The notes beneath the pieces are model-generated. The model had not been told where the DNA came from. It was given only the letters and a program-made list of their open reading frames with translations, and did no database searches. A program made the translations under genes and the position numbers. 64,000 nucleotides of DNA, taken from the NCBI RefSeq assembly GCF_000369505.1, contig NZ_KB850055.1:1364001-1428000 (forward strand), given 5' to 3'. Shown one piece after another: positions 43,662-52,121 of the stretch. This DNA is from Acinetobacter sp. NIPH 298 (lineage in GTDB: Bacteria; Pseudomonadota; Gammaproteobacteria; Pseudomonadales; Moraxellaceae). Within the stretch, counting starts at the first letter, position 1, and each line of letters opens with the position of its first letter.

Positions 43662-44732
43662 ATGGTGAGTTTTGGTTCACAAGTTGATTTTTCAGTTCCA
43701 CATCTGAAAATACGCGGTTTAAATAAGTTTTATGAAGTACAAGGCCAACGCTTACACGCTTTAAAAGACATTACCCTCGATATTCCCAAAGCGCAGATTG
43801 TTGGGATTATCGGGAAAAGTGGTGCAGGTAAATCATCACTGATCCGTACCTTGAATGGTCTTGAAGCGATTGATACGGGCAGTATTTTGATTCACCAGCA
43901 GAATATTGCTGAACTAAGCCATGCCGAACTGATCAAAACTCGGCAGAAAATCGGCATGATATTTCAGCATTTTAATTTAATGTCTGCCAAAACTGTGTGG
44001 GAAAATGTGGCTTTACCGCTACGTATCGCAGGTTATGACAAGGCTGAAATTGAGCAGCGGGTTAATGATGTACTGACACTGGTTGGCTTAGAAGCAAAGC
44101 GGAATGACTATCCTGCTCAACTTTCTGGTGGGCAGAAACAACGTGTCGGGATTGCTCGTGCTTTGGTTTCTCAGCCTGAAATCCTGCTCTGTGATGAAGC
44201 CACCTCAGCACTTGATCCTGAAAGTACTGCCAATATTCTGGCTTTATTAAAACAAATTAACCAAGACTTGGGTATAACCATTGTCTTAATCACGCATGAA
44301 ATGCAAGTCATCCAAGAGATTTGTGATCAAGTCGTCGTGATTGATCAAGGTGAAATTGTTGAATCGGGTCAAGTCTGGTCAGTATTTTCCAATCCACAAC
44401 AACAGATTACGCAAGAATTACTCAAGCTAGAACAGCTCAATTTACCTTTTGAATTGAGCCAAACTTTTGATCAGCACACGACGCATCAAATTTTCAAACT
44501 GAAATATGTCAGTGAATCTAAATCGGTTCCTGATTTATATGAATTGCTGAGTGTCTTTGAGCGTCCAATTCAGATCTATCACAGTCAAATCAATACCATT
44601 CAGCAACATACGATAGGTTCACTGATCGTTGGCATTCACAATCTGGAATTTGACGTAAATAACCAACCATTAGAAAAACATCATGCAATTACGCAACTTG
44701 AGGTGATCGGTTATGCACAATCAACTCATTGA
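43662..44732 (+). CDS. MetN-type ABC transporter ATP-binding protein
   Basis: 356-residue ATPase with Walker A GKSGAGKSS (about 47-55), signature LSGGQKQRVGIARAL, Walker B ILLCDEATSALD and the H-loop LITHEMQV. A C-terminal extension of about 90 residues after residue 265 matches the NIL ligand-sensing domain of MetN. It follows the binding-protein gene by 11 bases and overlaps the permease gene by 20 bases. Confidence 0.9.
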   Translation: MVSFGSQVDFSVPHLKIRGLNKFYEVQGQRLHALKDITLDIPKAQIVGIIGKSGAGKSSLIRTLNGLEAIDTGSILIHQQNIAELSHAELIKTRQKIGMIFQHFNLMSAKTVWENVALPLRIAGYDKAEIEQRVNDVLTLVGLEAKRNDYPAQLSGGQKQRVGIARALVSQPEILLCDEATSALDPESTANILALLKQINQDLGITIVLITHEMQVIQEICDQVVVIDQGEIVESGQVWSVFSNPQQQITQELLKLEQLNLPFELSQTFDQHTTHQIFKLKYVSESKSVPDLYELLSVFERPIQIYHSQINTIQQHTIGSLIVGIHNLEFDVNNQPLEKHHAITQLEVIGYAQSTH

Positions 44733-45372
44733 CCTGTTACTGACAGGCACGACCGATACCTTAGTCATGGTTGGTGTTTCCGCCATTTTTGCTTTTCTGA
44801 TTGGTCTACCAATTGCCCTAATTCTGGTGAGTACTGCTGATTTTGGGATTTATCCTTCCAAGAAAATTAATCAGCCTCTAGGATGGGTAATTAATATTAC
44901 CCGTTCTGTACCTTTTCTGATTTTAATGGTGGCTTTGATTCCGTTTACCCGTTGGATCGTCGGAACCAGTTATGGTGTGTTAGCTGCAATTGTGCCTTTG
45001 ACCATCGCCGCGATTCCCTTCTTCGCCCGTATTGCTGAAGTCAGTCTTCGTGAAGTTGATCAAGGCTTAATTGAGGCAGCACAAGCCATGGGTTGTAATC
45101 GTAAACAAATTCTGTGGCATGTATTACTTCCTGAAGCCCTGCCGGGCATTGTTGCAGGCTTTACCGTGACCATTGTCACCATGATCAGCTCCTCTGCGAT
45201 TGCAGGCGCAATCGGCGCTGGCGGTCTCGGTGATATCGCCTATCGCTATGGTTATCAACGTTTTGATATGCAAGTGATGTTGGCGGTGATTGTAGTGCTA
45301 ATCGTTTTAGTCATGTTGGTTCAAAGTACAGGCGATAATATTGCCAAACAGCTCGATAAACGCAAAGTTTAA
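44713..45372 (+). CDS. MetI-type ABC transporter permease
   Basis: 219-residue inner-membrane permease with five predicted transmembrane helices and the EAA loop in GLIEAAQAMGCNRKQILWHV. Strong similarity in pattern to MetI of the methionine uptake family. It completes the importer Q-N-I and ends the sulfur operon. Confidence 0.9.
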   Translation: MHNQLIDLLLTGTTDTLVMVGVSAIFAFLIGLPIALILVSTADFGIYPSKKINQPLGWVINITRSVPFLILMVALIPFTRWIVGTSYGVLAAIVPLTIAAIPFFARIAEVSLREVDQGLIEAAQAMGCNRKQILWHVLLPEALPGIVAGFTVTIVTMISSSAIAGAIGAGGLGDIAYRYGYQRFDMQVMLAVIVVLIVLVMLVQSTGDNIAKQLDKRKV

Positions 45373-45393
45373 CCGCGAATTGATAATCCACTT

Positions 45394-45421
45394 AAGCCAT
45401 GACCTGACTTTGTCATGGCTT
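45394..45421 (+). terminator. Probable terminator of the sulfur operon
   Basis: Perfect 10-bp stem AAGCCATGAC / GTCATGGCTT with an 8-nt loop, 20 bases after the permease stop; the T tract is short. Confidence 0.65.
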
Positions 45422-45471
45422 TCATGTAAAATCAGCAACAATTTTTAAATAACACATTTGTGAGTGGTTTC

Positions 45472-46563
45472 ATGGGTTTTAATTGCGGTATTGTTGGTCT
45501 GCCAAACGTAGGTAAATCTACATTATTTAATGCGTTAACAAAGGCGGCTATTGCTGCTGAAAACTTTCCGTTCTGTACCATTGAACCCAACACTGGGATT
45601 GTTCCTGTTCCAGATCCACGTTTAGACAAACTTTCTGCAATTGTAAAGCCACAGCGTGTTATTCCAACCACAATGGAGTTTGTTGATATTGCGGGTCTGG
45701 TTGCTGGTGCATCTAAAGGTGAAGGTTTAGGAAACCAATTCCTTGCCAACATCCGTGAAACCGATGCGATTGCACACGTAGTACGTTGTTTTGAAGATGA
45801 AAATGTCATTCATGTAAATGGCAAAATTGATCCATTAGATGACATCGCAACCATCAATACCGAGCTTGCACTTGCTGACCTTGATACGGTTGCAAAAGCA
45901 TTGTTACGTTTAACAAAATCAGCTAAAGGTGGCGACAAAGAAGCGCTTGCAACCAAAGCTGTTTTAGAAAAAATCCAGCCATTACTTGATGAAGGCAAAC
46001 CAGCACGCGCAGCCGACCTTTCTGATGATGAGCGCAAATTAGTCCGTGGTTTTGGTTTAATGACCCTTAAACCAACCATGTATATTGCTAACGTGGCTGA
46101 AGATGGTTTTGAAAACAACCCGCATCTTGAAGCAGTACAAAAACTTGCTGCGGAAGAAAATGCAATCGTTGTTCCACTTTGCAACCAAATCGAAGCTGAG
46201 ATTTCATTATTAGAAGATGAAGATCGTGCGGAGTTTTTAGAAGCAATGGGCATGGAAGAACCAGGCTTGAACGTGGTGATTCGTGCGGGTTACAAACTTC
46301 TTGGCTTACAAACTTACTTCACAGCTGGTGTACAAGAAGTTCGTGCTTGGACCGTAAAAGTAGGTGCAACTGCGCCACAAGCGGCTGGTGTGATTCACAC
46401 TGACTTTGAAAAAGGCTTTATCCGTGCAGAATGTGTTGCTTATGATGATTTCATTCAATACAACGGTGAAAGTGGCGCGAAAGAAGCAGGTAAATGGCGC
46501 TTAGAAGGTAAGACATACGTTGTTCAAGACGGTGACGTACTTCACTTCCGTTTTAACGTTTAA
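45472..46563 (+). CDS. ychF: Redox-regulated ATPase/GTPase YchF
   Basis: Universally conserved Obg-family P-loop protein (363 residues, OLA1/YchF) that hydrolyses ATP and associates with ribosomes. Walker [10 protein letters not shown] (residues 8-16), the [16 protein letters not shown] switch region, the coiled-coil insertion in the middle and the C-terminal TGS domain ([16 protein letters not shown]) are visible. The ATG at 45472 is preferred to a GTG twelve bases upstream because the family begins [10 protein letters not shown] strong terminator follows. Confidence 0.97.
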   Translation: MGFNCGIVGLPNVGKSTLFNALTKAAIAAENFPFCTIEPNTGIVPVPDPRLDKLSAIVKPQRVIPTTMEFVDIAGLVAGASKGEGLGNQFLANIRETDAIAHVVRCFEDENVIHVNGKIDPLDDIATINTELALADLDTVAKALLRLTKSAKGGDKEALATKAVLEKIQPLLDEGKPARAADLSDDERKLVRGFGLMTLKPTMYIANVAEDGFENNPHLEAVQKLAAEENAIVVPLCNQIEAEISLLEDEDRAEFLEAMGMEEPGLNVVIRAGYKLLGLQTYFTAGVQEVRAWTVKVGATAPQAAGVIHTDFEKGFIRAECVAYDDFIQYNGESGAKEAGKWRLEGKTYVVQDGDVLHFRFNV

Positions 46564-46583
46564 ATCAGTTTTTGATTTCCAAG

Positions 46584-46616
46584 CCGCTAATAAAGACCTT
46601 ATTAGCGGTTTTTTTT
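46584..46616 (+). terminator. Terminator of ychF
   Basis: Perfect 10-bp stem CCGCTAATAA / TTATTAGCGG (46584-46593 with 46599-46608), 5-nt loop and a T8 run. Confidence 0.93.
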
Positions 46617-46627
46617 GAATCTGTATT

Positions 46628-47161
46628 TTAAGAAACAAGCTGCTGCTTCATATCCATCGCTGCACGTTTCATTTGTGCTTCTTTTAAAATACGTTGATGT
46701 AATGACTTGCGGAATCCGAGTAAGAAGATGAACTCTGCTAACACAAATAGAGGTCCAATTGCTAAACCAACTAAATCATCAACAAATGCAGGTTTTTTTT
46801 TCTCAAAATAATGTCCTACGAACTGAAATACCCAACCTACAACAAAAATACCGATACTCACACCTAACCAACTCCACATTGGTAATGCTGCTATTTTGAC
46901 TGCAAGTGGATATGCTGCAATGAATATAATCAGCATTAGAATTCCAAATAGCTTATCTAATGAAATATAGTAAATCGTACTTACTAAAATCAGTATCGAT
47001 GCCAAAGTCACTGAAAAGCCGGATATTTCTACTCCAACGCGTGCGGTTAAACATAGGATTGAAAAAACAATTAAAGGTATCCCCACAAAATGGGTCAAAA
47101 TATTGTTCCGATCTAAATGGTATGCAGCATATTGACTAAGTAAACGTTCCAAATTTGTCAT
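46628..47161 (-). CDS. Mpo1/DUF962 family membrane protein
   Basis: 177-residue membrane protein with about five hydrophobic helices. It has the family's conserved His motifs, YHLDRNNILTHFVGIPL near the N-terminus and VGHYFEKKKPAFVDD near residue 110, which in yeast Mpo1 bind iron for alpha-oxidation of 2-hydroxy fatty acids. An analogous lipid-oxidising role is possible but unproven in bacteria. Convergent with ychF, divergent from the Crp/Fnr gene. Confidence 0.85.
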   Translation of the reverse strand: MTNLERLLSQYAAYHLDRNNILTHFVGIPLIVFSILCLTARVGVEISGFSVTLASILILVSTIYYISLDKLFGILMLIIFIAAYPLAVKIAALPMWSWLGVSIGIFVVGWVFQFVGHYFEKKKPAFVDDLVGLAIGPLFVLAEFIFLLGFRKSLHQRILKEAQMKRAAMDMKQQLVS

Positions 47162-47267
47162 TATTTATTCCTCTTACAATTGGTTTATGCTGCTAATCTA
47201 TAAGAAGTATCATCATGAAGTTGTCATGTAGCTGACAAATGGATTTATTTTTTGCAAAGGAAATTTT

Positions 47268-47972
47268 GTGTTAGAAGCAACTTATATCAAACATTTGCAG
47301 CAAAACTCGTGGTTTAACCAACTTTCAGAAGCTTTCCAGCAATTTATTATTCAACATAGCCGAAAATATACAGTAGAAAAAAACGCTGCTGTGTTTAACG
47401 CTCAAGATCCTTTTGATGGTGTATATGCTGTACTCGAAGGTTCAATCAGCTTGGGTTATATAGACGTAAACGGTAATGAGGCGATTGCTGCCATTGCTGA
47501 ACCGATTATGTGGTTTGGTGAAATTTCATTAATCGATAAGCAAGTGCGTTCGCATGATGCGATAGCTCTCAGAAAAAGTGTGATTCTACAAATACCTGCT
47601 CAGCCATTGAATGATATCTTGGCTCAATATCCTTATTATTGGTATTACTTTGCCTTACTCACCAGCCAAAAATTACGCTACGTCTTTTTAGAGCAAATCG
47701 CTATTCAAACACAAAGTCTCACGCAACGCTTAGCACAACGTTTACTGTTTATTTTGGAAGGTTATGGCAATCGTGCGTCTATTAACGATCTGAATATTCA
47801 AATATCTCAGGATCAACTTGCCAATATGCTGACAGTATCAAGACAAACCATAAATCAAGCACTCAACCTATTTGAAAAGCAAGGCGTCATTCAACTTGGC
47901 TTTAAAAAGATTGAAGTGATTGATCTTGAAAAATTGATCACCTTATCAAAAGTAGGGGATCTAAAAGACTAG
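47268..47972 (+). CDS. Crp/Fnr family transcriptional regulator
   Basis: 234-residue regulator with an N-terminal cyclic-nucleotide-binding-type beta roll (residues about 20-125, pattern DPFDGVYAVLEGSISLGY), a dimerisation helix and a C-terminal winged helix-turn-helix (QDQLANMLTVSRQTINQAL). No Cys cluster for an Fnr iron-sulfur centre is present. The start is GTG at 47268 with AAAGGA upstream. It is divergent from the Mpo1-like gene, which may be its target. Confidence 0.87.
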   Translation: MLEATYIKHLQQNSWFNQLSEAFQQFIIQHSRKYTVEKNAAVFNAQDPFDGVYAVLEGSISLGYIDVNGNEAIAAIAEPIMWFGEISLIDKQVRSHDAIALRKSVILQIPAQPLNDILAQYPYYWYYFALLTSQKLRYVFLEQIAIQTQSLTQRLAQRLLFILEGYGNRASINDLNIQISQDQLANMLTVSRQTINQALNLFEKQGVIQLGFKKIEVIDLEKLITLSKVGDLKD

Positions 47973-48029
47973 AATTACCCGAGCAAATAAAGTCTAAAAA
48001 TAAAAAGTTTAAGCGACTCCGCTCCAAAT

Positions 48030-48064
48030 ATGCCACTGTCGACATCGTTCACCGACAATGGCAT
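48030..48064. repeat. Inverted repeat between convergent genes
   Basis: 12-base arms with one mismatch (48030-48041 with 48053-48064, ATGCCACTGTCG arm) and an 11-nt loop, lying between the Crp/Fnr gene and the CNNM-type gene. No T tract on either side; it may still end both transcripts. Confidence 0.5.
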
Positions 48065-48069
48065 CGTTA

Positions 48070-49200
48070 TTATTGTGAAGGCGGGTCTAAATGAATACCC
48101 ATTTTCCCAACACGTTTCTCCCAAAGTTGTCTTGCTAGTTTTTGCATATCCTCGACCTTGTCACCCTCATCAAGAATCTCAATGCCAAGCAATGTTTCAA
48201 CCACATCTTCCAATGTGACGACCCCTTTGGTATCCCCATACTCACCAACCACAAGTGCAATATGTTGACGTTGTTCCAGTAAGATTTCCATTAATCGAGA
48301 TAAAGGTGTTTTTGCCATGACCGTTATGATATCCCTGCGGAACTCATTAATCGAATGCCCACCTTGCCCGTGGTTTTTAGCAACCAACAAATCTTCACGT
48401 AGTACAAATCCAACCACACTATCCAAATCATTATCATAAATTGGTATACGTGAAAAATTAGAACTTGTCGGCATAGATAACACCTCATCGACCGTCAAAT
48501 CTTTCTGTAACGCAGAGACAACGATTCGTGGTGTCATCACCGTACTGGCATCAAAAGACTTAAAAAGAAAGAGGTTACGGATAATTTTAGATTCTCGATC
48601 ATTCAGCATCCCCTCTTCTTTACCAATACCTGCCATCGCAACAAATTCATCACGGCTAAATTGCTGAACTTTTTTGCCACCTGAAATTAACTTGGTCAGT
48701 TTTTCTGAAATGAGAATTAATGGATACATGATTTTGATTAGGAAATTGACATAAATCACTGTCAAACCAGCAAGTTGACGCCAATACACGGCACCTAATG
48801 TTTTTGGAATGATCTCTGAAGCAAATAAAATCAATAAGGTCATAACCGCGGAAAAAACGCCAAACCAGACTTGACCAAATACGGTGACTGCTTTTGCACC
48901 AGCACCAATTGCCCCTACTGTATGCGCTATTGTATTTACTGTCAGAATCGCAGCGAGCGACTGATCGATATTATCTTCTTTTAATCGTCTTAATTGTTCG
49001 GCTTTTTTAGGATCGGTTTCGTTTAGACCTGCGACATAACTGGGTGTAATACTGAGTAAAGTTGCTTCTGCAATCGAACATAGAAAGGAAAAGAATAATG
49101 CTAAAAAAACATATAGTAAAAGAAGCAATGCATCCCCACTAAGGGCGGAAGCGAAAGAGAATTGACCAATATTTTCAGAAATTAAACTGGGAGTATCCAT
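48070..49200 (-). CDS. CNNM-domain transporter/hemolysin-like protein with CBS domains
   Basis: 376-residue membrane protein of the CorC/HlyC/CNNM group. The DUF21/CNNM transmembrane domain spans about residues 20-190 (helices and the SEIIPKTLGAVYW motif), followed by two CBS repeats (DASTVMTPRIVV and GVVTLEDVVETLLG regions). The C-terminal CorC/HlyC domain of the larger relatives appears absent. Such proteins are thought to export or sense divalent cations, mainly magnesium; the ion here is inferred. Confidence 0.88.
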   Translation of the reverse strand: MDTPSLISENIGQFSFASALSGDALLLLLYVFLALFFSFLCSIAEATLLSITPSYVAGLNETDPKKAEQLRRLKEDNIDQSLAAILTVNTIAHTVGAIGAGAKAVTVFGQVWFGVFSAVMTLLILFASEIIPKTLGAVYWRQLAGLTVIYVNFLIKIMYPLILISEKLTKLISGGKKVQQFSRDEFVAMAGIGKEEGMLNDRESKIIRNLFLFKSFDASTVMTPRIVVSALQKDLTVDEVLSMPTSSNFSRIPIYDNDLDSVVGFVLREDLLVAKNHGQGGHSINEFRRDIITVMAKTPLSRLMEILLEQRQHIALVVGEYGDTKGVVTLEDVVETLLGIEILDEGDKVEDMQKLARQLWEKRVGKMGIHLDPPSQ

Positions 49201-49559
49201 ATGAGAACTTGGCTTTTAGCCACAGGTTCCTTACGTAATTGAGGAAATTCATCCTACTTATTCGCCACAAATGAGTCAATCGTTTCAGCGTTTTTTAAAA
49301 ATTATTCTTTTACAATTTATGATTTTATTCAACCTCTCAGCATCTATAGCTCAATTGACCTTTCTATCATTCGTTGCGTAATTGTCTAAAATAACGCAAA
49401 TAAGGTATAAGACGTAGGCTATGGTTATTCGCTATTTTATTTCAGCTTTATCCATCTAACGGCAGAACAAGATTTTTGTTCTGCCGATGAATCAATCGAC
49501 GATATATACAAGCTATCAATCTGAAAATTGAGCAATGTAAGGGATTGCTAATTGAATGC
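49201..49559. other. Gap between the CNNM-type and lipoprotein genes
   Basis: About 360 bases, both flanking genes on the minus strand. It holds the promoter for the CNNM-type gene and a hairpin at 49460-49486. No reading frame with a ribosome-binding site was found. Confidence 0.5.
49460..49486. repeat. Perfect hairpin downstream of the lipoprotein gene
   Basis: Perfect 11-bp stem CGGCAGAACAA / TTGTTCTGCCG with a 5-nt loop, 75 bases after the lipoprotein stop on the minus strand. No flanking T run, so it is either a weak terminator or an mRNA 3'-end stabiliser. Confidence 0.6.
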
Positions 49560-50024
49560 TTATTTAGGAGATGTGTTCCCCAAAGCAGGATTATCAATCG
49601 CATCTTTACATTGAGCTTTATCACGCTCAAAGCTTACTTGCTTTTGCGTAGCTCCATTCGCATTGTCTCTCACATCTCTTGCCCAGCTATCTAAACTGGT
49701 TAGGGCTTTACGACAAAGCGCATACTTCCCCTCAGTAACGGAGTCCGTCATTTTGACATTAATCCGCCAATCTGTACTCAGTTGACGTATCGGCTTTCTC
49801 ACTTTTTCTTCAATATCATGCACTTGTTTATTGTAAACAATTGGATCAATTTGATTGATCAGTTGCCATGCAGCATTTGCATAACTGGTTGCATCATTTG
49901 TTAGTTTCGGCGCAGGTTTAATCTCAACTCGTTTTTCGGTTTCGTTGTTTGAATTACCGCATGCAGCCAATAAAAAAGTGCTGCACAACATTATTGTCGC
50001 CACACGAGTTTTGCTATTAGACAT
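49560..50024 (-). CDS. Putative lipoprotein of unknown function
   Basis: About 154 residues with a lipoprotein signal peptide: basic start, hydrophobic stretch and lipobox LLAAC with the Cys near residue 22, followed by a polar, Asn-rich linker and a helical domain. The residue after the Cys is Gly, compatible with outer-membrane sorting. The ATG at 50024 is chosen because the signal peptide then has normal length; one seven codons upstream is possible. No known domain was recognised. Confidence 0.75.
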   Translation of the reverse strand: MSNSKTRVATIMLCSTFLLAACGNSNNETEKRVEIKPAPKLTNDATSYANAAWQLINQIDPIVYNKQVHDIEEKVRKPIRQLSTDWRINVKMTDSVTEGKYALCRKALTSLDSWARDVRDNANGATQKQVSFERDKAQCKDAIDNPALGNTSPK

Positions 50025-50320
50025 ATCAGATCGCCGATGAAACATTTGGGCTTTATGCTAGTCAATTTAAACAGATTTCTCAATCATTGTTACTTATTTA
50101 CCAAGCGAATGAATCCCAGACTCAACTCACTGGTTTTATGCTACTGTTTTTAATTCTTTTCGGCTTTATTCATTTTTATAGACTTCTTTGATAAATCCCC
50201 TTGCGGAACTTCAATCGTTCCTCACTCTCTCAATGGGAAAAGTCTAAAGAGGCTAAATAATGATGAAAAAAGTCTAATCATCAACAATACGTATGAACAC
50301 AATCACGGAGCAAATGATAA

Positions 50321-50710
50321 ATGTCCCAAATAAAAATTTATGCGCTGAATAAAACGATCACTCAATTTAGAGATCAACTTTCAGATGCCATCCATCTAGC
50401 TTTGTTGACAAGTTTGAGCTATCCAATAGAAAAGAAATTTCAACGCTTTATTGCTTTAGAGCAAGCCAATTTCATCTACCCTAATGATCGTAGTGACAAC
50501 TATACGATTATTGAAATTTCAATGTTTGAAGGCCGTACAACTGAGGCGAAAAAGCGCTTGATCCAAACAATATTTGATAATATTCAACAACAATGCGGTA
50601 TTTCACCCCAAAATATCGAAATCACAATTTTTGAGACACCAAAAGCCAATTGGGGCATCCGTGGACAAAATGCGGATGAATTACAGCTAAATTATCAAGT
50701 GAATGTCTAA
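50321..50710 (+). CDS. Tautomerase family protein
   Basis: 129-residue protein of the 4-oxalocrotonate tautomerase/MIF superfamily (TSR of the double-length type). It shows a FIYPNDRSDNYTIIEI strand and the GRTTEAKKRLIQTIF helix that is characteristic of the fold, and the ETPKANWGIRGQ segment. I do not see the usual Pro2 after the initiator Met (it starts MSQIKIY), so catalysis by the N-terminal Pro is unlikely. The substrate is unknown. Confidence 0.8.
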   Translation: MSQIKIYALNKTITQFRDQLSDAIHLALLTSLSYPIEKKFQRFIALEQANFIYPNDRSDNYTIIEISMFEGRTTEAKKRLIQTIFDNIQQQCGISPQNIEITIFETPKANWGIRGQNADELQLNYQVNV

Positions 50711-50840
50711 ACAGATCACTATCATTTTAAGCACTATATTTTGTCTAACAAAAACCATGTTTTTTGTATCAATTAGAGCTTAATTTAACCGTAAGTTCTG
50801 CTATGCTTAAACACAAATTACTCAGGATAGGATTATTCGC

Positions 50841-52049
50841 ATGAGCGTCACGCTAGGAACTCCACTTCAATCTTCGGCATTTAAAGTTTTAATGTTAGGT
50901 TCTGGAGAACTAGGTAAAGAAGTCGTCATTTCTTTACAACGCTTAGGGGTCGAAGTACACGCCGCAGATCGTTATGATCATGCACCTGCCATGCAAGTTG
51001 CACATTTCGCTTATACCTTGAATATGGCTGATCCATCTGCATTAAAAAAATTAATTACCAAAGTTAGGCCAAATCTCATTATTCCTGAAATTGAAGCCAT
51101 TGCGACTGAAGTTTTAATTGAAATTGAACAAAACCAAACCGCAACAGTGATTCCTTCTGCCAAAGCAGTCAACTTGACCATGAATCGTGAAGGTATTCGT
51201 CGCTTGGCTGCCGAAGAACTCGGTTTACCAACCTCTGCTTACCGCTTTGCAAATACACTAGAAAGCTTCCGTGCTGCTTGTGACGATATTGGTTATCCAA
51301 ATTTTGTAAAACCAGTGATGTCTTCATCTGGTAAAGGCCAGTCTCGCGTAAAAAGCTTTGATGAAGTCGATGCCGCTTGGGAATATGCCATGCAAGGTGG
51401 ACGTGTCAATCAAGGCACGGTCATCGTTGAATCACAAATTGATTTTGATTTTGAAATCACCTTGTTGACAGTTCGTGCCAAAAATCCAGAAACAGGTGAA
51501 ATTGAAACTCACTTCTGCGATCCAATTGGGCATCGCCAAGATGCGGGTGATTATGTGGAAAGCTGGCAGCCTCAAGCGATGACTGCTGCGGCATTGCAAG
51601 AGTCAAAACGAATAGCCAATAAAGTAACAACCGCTTTAGGTGGCTGTGGTATTTTTGGGGTAGAGTTATTTATTAAAGGCGATAACGTGTGGTTCAGTGA
51701 AGTCTCACCTCGCCCACATGACACTGGACTCGTCACTTTAGCATCACAATTTCAAAATGAATTTGAGCTGCATGCACGTGCAATTTTAGGCTTACCTGTC
51801 AACACGGCTCGTCATAGCATTGCTGCAAGTGCAGTGATTTATGCAGGTGTAGATTCAAACAATCTAAGTTTTACTGGCTTAAATCTTGCTTTAGCTAATC
51901 CAGATACTGACTTACGCTTATTTGCTAAACCAGAGGGTTTTAAACGCCGCCGTATGGGTGTTGTCACCGCTCGTGCAGAAAGTACAGATTTGGCGCGTGA
52001 GCTCGCACAACAATCAGCTGACCAAGTGAGCGTAAAAACAAACGTTTAA
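50841..52049 (+). CDS. purT: Formate-dependent phosphoribosylglycinamide formyltransferase
   Basis: PurT (402 residues) uses formate and ATP to formylate GAR in purine synthesis, an alternative to PurN. It has the ATP-grasp fold: N-terminal GSGELGKEV motif (near 18-26), [13 protein letters not shown] phosphate-binding loop, [14 protein letters not shown] and the [15 protein letters not shown] metal site. Single gene upstream of glnD. Confidence 0.96.
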   Translation: MSVTLGTPLQSSAFKVLMLGSGELGKEVVISLQRLGVEVHAADRYDHAPAMQVAHFAYTLNMADPSALKKLITKVRPNLIIPEIEAIATEVLIEIEQNQTATVIPSAKAVNLTMNREGIRRLAAEELGLPTSAYRFANTLESFRAACDDIGYPNFVKPVMSSSGKGQSRVKSFDEVDAAWEYAMQGGRVNQGTVIVESQIDFDFEITLLTVRAKNPETGEIETHFCDPIGHRQDAGDYVESWQPQAMTAAALQESKRIANKVTTALGGCGIFGVELFIKGDNVWFSEVSPRPHDTGLVTLASQFQNEFELHARAILGLPVNTARHSIAASAVIYAGVDSNNLSFTGLNLALANPDTDLRLFAKPEGFKRRRMGVVTARAESTDLARELAQQSADQVSVKTNV

Positions 52050-52080
52050 ACTTCCCTTGCATTGCAACAATCACAACTCG

Positions 52081-52099
52081 CCCTCTTGTATAAAGAGGG
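52081..52099 (+). terminator. Possible purT terminator
   Basis: Perfect 7-bp stem CCCTCTT / AAGAGGG with a 5-nt loop between purT and glnD, followed only by CTTTG; weak. Confidence 0.4.
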
Positions 52100-52121
52100 A
52101 CTTTGATAGAAGACCATTTTC

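Noticed and set aside
50321..50710. Assignment of the tautomerase-like protein as an active 4-oxalocrotonate tautomerase
   Set aside because: The catalytic N-terminal Pro is absent, so only the fold family is claimed.
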